Positions 1 to 5,204 of a stretch of DNA of 5,204 bases are shown here, piece after piece. Positions within the stretch are counted from its first letter, which is position 1; each line of letters opens with the position of its first letter. The stretch comes from Desulfobacterales bacterium (GTDB lineage: Bacteria; Desulfobacterota; Desulfobacteria; Desulfobacterales; Desulfobacteraceae). The notes below the pieces were generated by a model. It worked only from the letters and a program-made list of their open reading frames with translations. It was not told where the DNA came from and ran no database searches. The position numbers were made by a program, and so were the translations under genes. The DNA lies in contig JAKSBO010000085.1 in assembly GCA_022361095.1 (NCBI GenBank), forward strand, positions 1 through 5,204, read 5' to 3'.

Positions 1-315
1 GACGAAATGACCACGGTGCTGGCCCCGGGACTTGCCATCCCCCATATTATCATTGAAGGGGAAAACCAGTTTGGCATGCTGATTGCGAGAAGCAAAAAGG
101 GAATCATTTTCTCGCCCCAAAGCCCCAGCGTTCATGCCGCATTTGTGCTGGTGGGAACAAGGGATGAGCGGACATTTCACCTTGAAGCCCTCTCTGCCAT
201 CGCCAAGATCGTCATGGACCCGAGATTTGATCATAAATGGCTCAGGGCCAGATCCACCCGGGCGCTCAAAGCGTTGCTCCTCAGTGCTGACCGGGATCGC
301 CGGCCGGGCGCCTAA
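1..315 (+). CDS. PTS EIIA type-2 (PtsN/fructose-like) domain, C-terminal fragment of a larger protein
   Basis: The reading frame is open to the left edge, so this is the last 104 residues of a longer protein; the ATG at position 7 is unlikely to be the true start because it falls inside the domain. The motif GLAIPH matches the phospho-acceptor histidine motif of EIIA type-2 domains, with the histidine codon at 43-45. The later segments FVLVGTRDERTFHLEALSAI and the following IAKIV match the family's second half (hydrophobic strand, then a helix with a conserved HLxALxxIA pattern). In stand-alone PtsN or fructose EIIA the domain is about 150 residues, so at least 45 residues of the domain are missing upstream. 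Family knowledge: the TRDERTFHL style resembles EIIA modules at the C-terminus of amino-acid permeases or antiporters in deltaproteobacteria, where they probably regulate transport rather than transfer phosphate to sugar. That the missing part is a transporter is inference. The domain call is firm; the host protein is unknown. Confidence 0.8.
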   Translation, partial: DEMTTVLAPGLAIPHIIIEGENQFGMLIARSKKGIIFSPQSPSVHAAFVLVGTRDERTFHLEALSAIAKIVMDPRFDHKWLRARSTRALKALLLSADRDRRPGA

Positions 316-344
316 AGCAACATTCATTTATATTCATATTTTCA

Positions 345-350
345 AAGGAG
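345..350 (+). promoter_or_regulatory. Ribosome binding site of the lipoprotein gene
   Basis: AAGGAG lies 8 nt before the ATG at 359. It decides the start: the open frame continues upstream to an ATG at 83, but that part overlaps the EIIA coding region in another frame and has no such site. The protein from 359 begins with a lipoprotein signal peptide. Confidence 0.8.
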
Positions 351-358
351 TATCTATT

Positions 359-1096
359 ATGAAAATCAGCAAGAGGCACGGGTTGACCTGGGTCATTCCC
401 CTGGTGTTGATGTCGTGCGCAACACCCCAATCCACGATGTTTGAAAACGCCGTCAATGATGCTGCCGTGGTGGACCCGGCAGATGTGTATGACAACCTTG
501 TGGCTGTGACACCGGACAATCCTGCCCTGATCTGGAATGCCGATAACACCCGGGTGCGGGTGGTCATGTGGAAAAGCCGGACATCCTATGCGTCTTTTTA
601 TAAGGACAAGCATGCCACCGACGAAAACGAAGCCTATGTAACCTGGGTGACGACCGCACCGCAAGTCAAAACATTTGCCCAACGCTATCTGTCACAATTC
701 CCTTCGGCCACAAAAGATCAAATTGATCTGAGGCTCAAACAGTATCTGGGCCTGAAGCCCGAATGGCGCTACGATCTGTTTATCGAAATGTGGGTGGATC
801 CAAAGGATCTGTTCAGGCCTTGTCCTGACCCGGAAATACATGATAAGGTGTGCAATATCAAATTTTCAAAAACAGTCCCCAAAGTAAAAGGGATTTCCTG
901 CTATCCTTGTTTTTATAAAAATCTATATTTTGAGGATTTCAGAACCCGCCCGGGTGTTCCATGGACAGGCATGGGCTATACCTATGACTGGGGAAATCGG
1001 CACCATCCGTTTGGTGCCAGCGAATTCATCCTGGTTCCCGGGGCGGCATACGAGATTGTAAAAGTGGTTGAAACCATGGATTATATCAAAAAATAA
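359..1096 (+). CDS. Predicted outer-membrane lipoprotein of unrecognised family
   Basis: A 245-residue protein whose first 20 residues form a short lipoprotein signal: basic start (K2, K5, R6, H7), hydrophobic core WVIPLVLM, then the lipobox LMSC with Cys20 as the likely lipidated residue. Alanine at +2 predicts sorting to the outer membrane if Lol rules apply. The mature part has no transmembrane segment. Four further cysteines (155, 165, 181, 184), the last two as CYPC, could form disulfides in the periplasm. The region from about 199 to 240 is aromatic and glycine rich (PWTGMGYTYDWG, then GASEFILVPGA) and looks like the most conserved, beta-rich part. I do not recognise the family. The gene is 43 nt after the EIIA gene and 55 nt before the lipase gene on the same strand, so co-transcription with the lipase is plausible. 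A chaperone, foldase or immunity role for the lipase is inference only. Confidence 0.8.
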   Translation: MKISKRHGLTWVIPLVLMSCATPQSTMFENAVNDAAVVDPADVYDNLVAVTPDNPALIWNADNTRVRVVMWKSRTSYASFYKDKHATDENEAYVTWVTTAPQVKTFAQRYLSQFPSATKDQIDLRLKQYLGLKPEWRYDLFIEMWVDPKDLFRPCPDPEIHDKVCNIKFSKTVPKVKGISCYPCFYKNLYFEDFRTRPGVPWTGMGYTYDWGNRHHPFGASEFILVPGAAYEIVKVVETMDYIKK

Positions 1097-1140
1097 TGCA
1101 GATTTCCCAGCCGGGGAGAATCTATCCGGCCCGGGAACCG

Positions 1141-1146
1141 AAAGGA
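1141..1146 (+). promoter_or_regulatory. Ribosome binding site of the lipase gene
   Basis: AAAGGA lies 5 nt before the ATG at 1152. It supports 1152 over the longer in-frame start at 1068, which lies inside the end of the lipoprotein gene and would add 28 residues with no sign of a signal peptide. Confidence 0.65.
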
Positions 1147-1151
1147 AAATT

Positions 1152-2546
1152 ATGCAACTTGTTTTTGTTCACGGATGGAGTGTCACCAGCACCGACACTT
1201 ACGGCAATCTTCCCCAGGCATTGGCCAATGCGGCAGCCGGCGCGGGCCTTACCCTGGATATCCGGCATATTTACCTGGGCCGGTACATCAGTTTTAATGA
1301 CACTGTCACCATAGATGATATCGCCCGGGCCATGGATCGTGCCCTGCGCGACCTGCCGGGAAACAGTGACACCCACATTGCGCCGTTTTCCTGTATCACC
1401 CATTCCACCGGGGGCCCTGTGGTGCGCACCTGGGTGGATCATTTTTACGGTGCCCAAAAATTAGGCGCAATCCCTTTGAATCATCTGGTGATGCTGGCCC
1501 CGGCCAACCACGGCTCTGCCCTGGCCGTTCTGGGCAAAGCCCGGGTGGGGCGGCTCAAAGCCTGGTTCAGCGGAGTTGAGCCCGGGCAGCGGGTCCTGGA
1601 CTGGCTCAGCCTCGGCAGTGAGGGCCAGTGGGATTTGAACCATACCTGGCTGGATTATGACATGACCAACACCTCTTTTTACCCCTTTGTGCTCACCGGC
1701 CAGGGCATCGACCATAAATTCTATGATTTTATCAACTCATACCTTACTGAAAAAGGGTCTGACGGGGTGGTCCGGGTGGCCGGGGCCAACATGAACTGCT
1801 GCTGCGTGTCACTGGTTCAATCCCTGGACGATGAAATCAGAAAACAACCAAAGACCTTCGGCCTTAAATTGAGAAAAGACGGGGGGATCAGACATCCCCA
1901 GCCTGTGGCCCTCAGGGTGTACGACCAGTACAGCCACACCGGAAAAAAAATGGGGATTATGCAGAGTATCGGCCCCACAGACACCGGGGCGCCGTTGGTT
2001 GAGGATATTTTAGGGTGTTTCCAGGTAGACAGCCCCCAATCCTACGAAACGCAACTTAAGCACCTGGGCAAGGAGACCCAAAAAGCCCAGAAGGATGGGG
2101 ATCAATACTGCATGCTGGTATTTAACGTCCATGACGATCAGGGTGAACAAATCGCCCAGGATGATTATGACCTGTTGTTGCTTGCAGGAAACATGTATCA
2201 GCCCGGCAAACTGCCCAAAGGTTTTTTTATCGACCGCCAGATGAACAAAAAGACCGGCCGCCTGGTCTACTATCTGGATGCCGTTAAAATGAGGGAGAGC
2301 ATCAAAAAAGGTAAATTCGGATTCCGGGTGGTGGCCCGGCCCACAAAAGGATTCGCCTATTATGCGGCAGCGGAATTTCGTCCGTCTGACAATGAGATAG
2401 AAAAAATTTTAATGCCGAACCAGACCATTTATGTGGATATAATGCTCCATCGTTTTGTGGATAAAAATGTATTCCGGTTCGGTCCGGCAACGGATAAGCC
2501 GGTTAATTTCAAGGGCATTAAACCTTCCGGCGAAACATTGGTATAA
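1152..2546 (+). CDS. Alpha/beta-hydrolase lipase/esterase with an extra C-terminal domain
   Basis: A 464-residue predicted serine hydrolase acting on lipid or other esters. Visible from the N-terminus: strand plus oxyanion-hole motif LVFVHGW (3-9); nucleophile elbow THSTGG (83-88), a GxSxG variant with Thr at the first position and Ser85 as nucleophile; LAPANHGS (115-122), typical of lipases just after the nucleophile; GSDGVV (202-207) with Asp204 as likely acid; and SHTGKKMGIM (261-270) with His262 as likely catalytic base. The triad is therefore complete and correctly ordered. Residues of about 295-464 form a separate, probably beta-rich domain that I do not recognise. A CCC run occurs at 216-218. 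There is no signal peptide, since the protein starts directly at the first core strand, so it is either cytoplasmic or exported by a route without a Sec signal. It follows a lipoprotein gene by 55 nt. Lipase versus phospholipase versus another esterase cannot be decided from sequence. Confidence 0.85.
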   Translation: MQLVFVHGWSVTSTDTYGNLPQALANAAAGAGLTLDIRHIYLGRYISFNDTVTIDDIARAMDRALRDLPGNSDTHIAPFSCITHSTGGPVVRTWVDHFYGAQKLGAIPLNHLVMLAPANHGSALAVLGKARVGRLKAWFSGVEPGQRVLDWLSLGSEGQWDLNHTWLDYDMTNTSFYPFVLTGQGIDHKFYDFINSYLTEKGSDGVVRVAGANMNCCCVSLVQSLDDEIRKQPKTFGLKLRKDGGIRHPQPVALRVYDQYSHTGKKMGIMQSIGPTDTGAPLVEDILGCFQVDSPQSYETQLKHLGKETQKAQKDGDQYCMLVFNVHDDQGEQIAQDDYDLLLLAGNMYQPGKLPKGFFIDRQMNKKTGRLVYYLDAVKMRESIKKGKFGFRVVARPTKGFAYYAAAEFRPSDNEIEKILMPNQTIYVDIMLHRFVDKNVFRFGPATDKPVNFKGIKPSGETLV

Positions 2547-2570
2547 GCCTATTTTTTCAAACTTTGTTGT

Positions 2571-2606
2571 GGGCTGAGCCTGGATGCCGATAAACCGGCC
2601 CAGCCC
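2571..2606. terminator. GC-rich hairpin between convergent genes, possible bidirectional terminator
   Basis: GGGCTGAGCC (2571-2580) pairs with GGCCCAGCCC (2597-2606), 9 of 10 positions, with a 16-nt spacer in which GG/CC can extend the stem past a bulged T. It sits 24 nt after the lipase stop and 7 nt after the stop of the minus-strand gene. Neither side carries a clean T-tract in the sense of its own transcript, so intrinsic termination would be weak; position between converging genes is the main argument. Confidence 0.45.
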
Positions 2607-2613
2607 ATGACCC

Positions 2614-3015
2614 TTATTTGCCGGGCAATGCAGGATCTGCCTTGATGAATTGCCAGCTTGCCACCGGAAGTGTCACCATCATCACCGATTCCTGGTGGAA
2701 TTGAGCGGCATAGGACTTTGCCAGTTCGACAACCTTGGGCATCTCATCCCCGGAAACCAGGATGGTAAGCACCTTGGAGCGCTCGGGTTCCCCCTTATAA
2801 AACCCCACGGTATCCATCACATCAAATCCCTCAAAGGCTTTTACGATCTGCCCGTCCCGGAATGTTTCCCATTCCTTCAGGGAGACGGCCCCACCCCCGG
2901 GAATCGACAGGCCGAAAAACAACTGCACCTTGAGCACCTCTTTTGCACTTGCACCATGGCAAACCGTCAAAACGGCTGCGATCATGATGAACGCTGCAAG
3001 CCTTTTTCCATTCAT
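2614..3015 (-). CDS. Small exported protein, DUF3574-like
   Basis: A 133-residue protein with a Sec signal peptide: basic MNGKR, hydrophobic core AAFIMIAAVLTV, and a likely signal peptidase I cut after ASA (22-24). Cys19 has Val before it, which is poor for a lipobox, so a soluble periplasmic protein is preferred over a lipoprotein. The mature region shows FFGLSIPGGG (33-42), LKEWETF (46-52), ERSKVLTILV (78-87) and AAQFHQESVMMV (103-114). From memory these match, in order, the conserved blocks of DUF3574: a FGLS-type strand, a W-containing helix, an E-x-SK-V strand, and a YxxxFxQESV block. Molecular function of that family is unknown to me. The start ATG overlaps the stop of the nucleosidase gene upstream (ATGA, 3012-3015), and its Shine-Dalgarno lies inside that gene, implying translational coupling. 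It is the last gene of the minus-strand operon. Confidence 0.75.
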   Translation of the reverse strand: MNGKRLAAFIMIAAVLTVCHGASAKEVLKVQLFFGLSIPGGGAVSLKEWETFRDGQIVKAFEGFDVMDTVGFYKGEPERSKVLTILVSGDEMPKVVELAKSYAAQFHQESVMMVTLPVASWQFIKADPALPGK

Positions 3016-3749
3016 GTTCCCTCCTTTCCCAGGTAATCAATGACACCGACCAGTCCGCGGCTTAAATTTTGTGTGGCTTTGGCCAAATTTTTGGTAAACT
3101 GCGTTTCCGATTTTTCAGGGGAATCCAAAAAATCAGAAACGGCCTTCAATGCCATAAACGGTTTTTCCATGGTCCAGGCCACCCAGGCCACAGCCGCGGC
3201 TTCCATCTCTTTGATGGCGGCATGGTTTTTTTCGATCATTTCCAGATCCATTGGGGTCATGTCCAGGGAATTACCCGTTGATATCCCGGTTGTTTTCAAT
3301 CCCAGGGTCTTTGCCATATCCGCCATATCCGCACAGGGATAGCTGCCGATGCCGTATTCATCAAACCCGGCCAACGGGATACGCCGGTCATGAAATTTGA
3401 GACGCTCCCCACTGATTACGGCCTCCCCGATGTCAAGTCCGGCGCTTTTGAATCCACCGGCTGTGCCCGCGTTGATCACCATATCCGGATTAAACCGCTC
3501 AATGGCGGCATAGGCAGACACGGCAGCGGGCTGGGTCGCAACCTGATCCACGCCGAACCGGGGATCAATGCCGTTGACAGCCAGCATCAGCTCAATTTTC
3601 CCCCGATGCCCGCAATAGGCTTTCATGGGCAGCCGCCGGTCAAACACATTCTCCTTTGGTTTCAGATCCAGGGCGTCAATACATGGCGCAGCTTCAGCGG
3701 CCATGGCAATGATCACCAAAACGGTATCGGGCTTATGTTGCTGCATCAT
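3012..3749 (-). CDS. 5'-methylthioadenosine nucleosidase, plant MTN type
   Basis: A 245-residue member of the PNP/UDP phosphorylase fold. Known family reaction: hydrolysis of methylthioadenosine (and in some members S-adenosylhomocysteine) to adenine plus the thio-ribose, part of methionine salvage and of clearing SAM by-products in the cytoplasm. Seen here: VIIAMAAEA with Glu19 matching the general acid/base region; NAGTAGGF (93-100); FHDRRIP (119-125); STGNSLDM (157-164); EMEAAAVAWVA (181-191) with Met182 and Glu183 matching the ribose-binding pair; LKAVSDFLD (201-209) with Asp206 matching the catalytic aspartate. FHDRRIP, the STGxSLDM block and KAV-D-x-x-D look more like plant MTN proteins than like E. 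coli MtnN. All key residues are present, so it should be active. Three consecutive ATGs (3752, 3749, 3746) compete as start; I chose 3749, giving a TGATG overlap with the fusion gene upstream and 5-nt spacing to the ribosome site. SAH use is uncertain. Confidence 0.85.
   Translation of the reverse strand: MMQQHKPDTVLVIIAMAAEAAPCIDALDLKPKENVFDRRLPMKAYCGHRGKIELMLAVNGIDPRFGVDQVATQPAAVSAYAAIERFNPDMVINAGTAGGFKSAGLDIGEAVISGERLKFHDRRIPLAGFDEYGIGSYPCADMADMAKTLGLKTTGISTGNSLDMTPMDLEMIEKNHAAIKEMEAAAVAWVAWTMEKPFMALKAVSDFLDSPEKSETQFTKNLAKATQNLSRGLVGVIDYLGKEGT
3019..3025 (-). promoter_or_regulatory. Strong ribosome binding site of the DUF3574-like gene
   Basis: Read on the minus strand the sequence is AGGAGGG, 3 nt before the ATG at 3015, or 4 nt counted from the AGGAGG core. 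It lies within the last codons of the nucleosidase gene and fixes the start despite the overlap. Confidence 0.7.
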
Positions 3750-5204
3750 CATATCCCCCTTAAGTAGCCGCGCTTCCGGCCGCCTTCCATTTCCCACTGG
3801 ACCCCGTAGGGATCACGCCAGTAAAAAAAGGCCATGGGAAAGGGATCCAGGGTCATGGGGGGGCCGGTCTCCTCGTCTTTTGTTTTATTATTTGGATAAC
3901 GGACCATGGTCACCCCCGGCTGATCCTTGAGATAGTCAAAGACGGCCTGGACATCGGTCACCTCCAGGGCGGCATGGCGGATGCCCCCCATGTCATTGGT
4001 ATTTTTAATGGTAATGTCCGGGTCCCCCTTGGGATAATGGTACCGCATCAGCTCCAGGTACAGGCCGGCCACGGGGTGGTGAAGAAACCGGATGTCCACA
4101 TCCACCTTGCCCTCCAGAAATCCCGCATCCTTGGCAAAGGAGGTAAGGGTCAGGTTGGGATAGTCCATCTTGCCGTCCTCATTATAGGCCGGCTCAAATC
4201 CCAGGGTCCGGCGGTAAAACGCCGTGGCCTCGTCCAGATCATCCACCACCACGTTCAGGTGGGAAACCGCTGAAACCAGCTTTGACATATCCTTGGGATT
4301 TACAATGCGGCTGACCAGGTCCCGGGCAAACCCGGGTGCCACATCCTGGCAGAACAAAACTTTTTTGGGGCTGACACTCTGGGCTGAGGCCAGCAAAAAA
4401 GGTTTGTAGCTTTCAGGCTCGCCAAACCGGCCGGTCCGGGTATCATCGGGACAAATTTTAATCCGGGCGGGGATCCGGGAAGCCTTGAACAGGTTGGGAT
4501 TTGCCGCAAACCCGGCAGCCAGTGCTGCAAAAAGATTGAATCCTTTGGCCCCGTAAGATTCAACCCAATGATCGTACCAGGGGCGGGAATATTCTTCCAA
4601 AAAGGTTCCCACACCCGGGCTGCGGCCCAGGGTATCCAGCTCCTTTTGGGTTACCCACACGTTGTGGGCGGTTTCAAACGGCATCAGCACCAGCGGTATG
4701 TCCGATTCCAGGAGAATCCGGACCGCATCCGGGTCCAGATCAAAATTCAAATCAGTGAAAGGGGTGTCCTGCCTGGGCCCGGCAATAAAATGGCAGGCAT
4801 CACTGCTTCGCCCCGCCGCAAGAATAATCTGGTCAATACGCGGGACCAGTTCCGGGTAAAGTAAAACAAAGGAGGCGATGTTGGTGGCCGGTCCCAGGGC
4901 CACCAGGGTCAGGCGTCTGGCTTCAAGGGCCCGGGCCAGGGCTTTTGTGGCATCGGTTTCAACAAGCTGGTGAATATCCATGGCTGCGGCCGCCCCCTTG
5001 ACCACGGGAAGACCAATGGGCCCGAACCGGTTGTCCAGGGACCGGGTTTGTGCCAGGGCCGTCTCCACGTCCGAATTCCCGAACACGGTGCTGATACCTT
5101 CCACCTGGACGGAAGCGGCATTAAAAAGGTGAAGAATGCCAAAGGCATCGTCCACATTACACAGGCATTCCGAAGGGGGATAGGCGCCCATGGACATATT
5201 CGTA
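3749..5204 (-). CDS. Inosine-uridine nucleoside hydrolase (IUNH) fused to a glyoxalase/VOC domain, N-terminus cut
   Basis: The frame is open to the right edge; the ATG at 5197 sits inside the family's N-terminal metal motif (the preceding codons read T-N), so the true start lies outside the window. Residues below count from that ATG. About 1-295 is an IUNH-type ribohydrolase: NVDDAFGI (14-21), GISTVFGN (34-41), LVALGPATNIA (98-108), TDLNFDLDPDA (148-158). About 305-482 is a VOC domain with two beta-alpha modules: SHLNVVVDDLDEATAFYRRT (312-331), YLELMRY (380-386), GGIRHAALEVTDV (404-416), RDPYGVQWEME (461-471). His313, Glu382, His408 and Glu469 can supply the four metal ligands of glyoxalase/dioxygenase-type VOC enzymes. 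IUNH enzymes cleave the N-glycosidic bond of ribonucleosides. In this copy several IUNH active-site positions look changed, so activity or substrate may differ. It is the first visible gene of the coupled operon. An internal ATG (codon 304, 4288) just before the VOC domain has AAGGA only 1 nt away, so separate VOC translation is unlikely but possible. Confidence 0.85.
   Translation of the reverse strand, partial: TNMSMGAYPPSECLCNVDDAFGILHLFNAASVQVEGISTVFGNSDVETALAQTRSLDNRFGPIGLPVVKGAAAAMDIHQLVETDATKALARALEARRLTLVALGPATNIASFVLLYPELVPRIDQIILAAGRSSDACHFIAGPRQDTPFTDLNFDLDPDAVRILLESDIPLVLMPFETAHNVWVTQKELDTLGRSPGVGTFLEEYSRPWYDHWVESYGAKGFNLFAALAAGFAANPNLFKASRIPARIKICPDDTRTGRFGEPESYKPFLLASAQSVSPKKVLFCQDVAPGFARDLVSRIVNPKDMSKLVSAVSHLNVVVDDLDEATAFYRRTLGFEPAYNEDGKMDYPNLTLTSFAKDAGFLEGKVDVDIRFLHHPVAGLYLELMRYHYPKGDPDITIKNTNDMGGIRHAALEVTDVQAVFDYLKDQPGVTMVRYPNNKTKDEETGPPMTLDPFPMAFFYWRDPYGVQWEMEGGRKRGYLRGI
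3755..3761 (-). promoter_or_regulatory. Ribosome binding site of the nucleosidase gene
   Basis: Minus-strand AAGGGGG lies 2, 5 and 8 nt before the three consecutive ATG codons. Spacing favours the second or third ATG (3749 or 3746) over the first. The site lies inside the last codons of the IUNH-VOC fusion gene. Confidence 0.55.

Noticed and set aside
83..358. The lipoprotein frame extends upstream to an ATG at 83, giving 337 residues
   Set aside because: The extra 92 residues overlap the real EIIA coding region in another frame and have no ribosome site; the ATG at 359 has AAGGAG at good spacing and begins a lipoprotein signal.
316..358. AT-rich stretch with TATATT (329-334) as a possible -10 promoter box for the lipoprotein gene
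   Set aside because: No acceptable -35 box lies 16-18 nt upstream; base composition alone does not support a promoter call.
281..682. 133-residue minus-strand frame across the lipoprotein gene start, and similar opposite-strand frames elsewhere (for example 1122-1457, 3390-3767, 4568-4864)
   Set aside because: They are antisense shadows of well-supported genes, with no recognisable motifs or ribosome sites.
1068..1151. Longer lipase start at 1068
   Set aside because: It would overlap the end of the lipoprotein gene, adds residues with no family match or signal peptide, and lacks a ribosome site; 1152 has AAAGGA 5 nt away and starts right at the hydrolase core.
1096..1314. 72-residue frame beginning at a TAATG overlap with the lipoprotein stop
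   Set aside because: It has no Shine-Dalgarno of note, has low-complexity content, and is covered by the lipase gene in another frame.
3750..3797. Extended nucleosidase start at 3797 (261 residues)
   Set aside because: The 16 added residues lie within the VOC coding end and do not look like the family's N-terminus; the ATG cluster at 3744-3752 has a ribosome site and the core strand follows shortly after.

Overview
The window is a compact bacterial chromosomal segment with two gene blocks that converge near position 2580. Shine-Dalgarno sites, short intergenic gaps and 1-4 nt stop/start overlaps are typical of bacteria. The moderately high GC, the permease-type PTS EIIA module and the general protein style resemble sulfate-reducing Desulfobacterota (Desulfobacteraceae-like). 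That placement is an impression from the sequence and not a marker-gene assignment. I see no rRNA, tRNA, CRISPR array, transposase or long repeat, and no gene-free stretch over 300 bases.

Plus strand, 1-2546: the C-terminal end of a protein carrying a PTS EIIA type-2 (PtsN/fructose-like) domain, cut by the left edge; a 245-aa predicted lipoprotein of unrecognised family; and a 464-aa alpha/beta-hydrolase lipase/esterase with a clear Ser-Asp-His set and an extra C-terminal domain of about 170 residues. The gaps are 43 and 55 nt, so the three may be co-transcribed. The lipoprotein and the signal-less lipase look like a functional pair. One testable idea is a toxic lipase with an envelope immunity lipoprotein.

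2547-2613: the convergent intergenic region, holding a GC-rich hairpin that may act as a terminator for one or both blocks.

Minus strand, 5204-2614 (read right to left): a tightly coupled three-gene operon. First is a fusion of an inosine-uridine-preferring nucleoside hydrolase (IUNH) domain to a glyoxalase/VOC domain, with its extreme N-terminus cut by the right edge. Second is a methylthioadenosine nucleosidase of the plant MTN type. Third is a small exported protein resembling DUF3574. The coding regions overlap by 1-4 nt at both junctions, implying translational coupling. Two nucleosidases of unrelated folds, a VOC domain and an exported small protein in one coupled operon do not match a pathway I know. 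The IUNH domain also appears to have several changed active-site residues. This operon is the most interesting part of the window.
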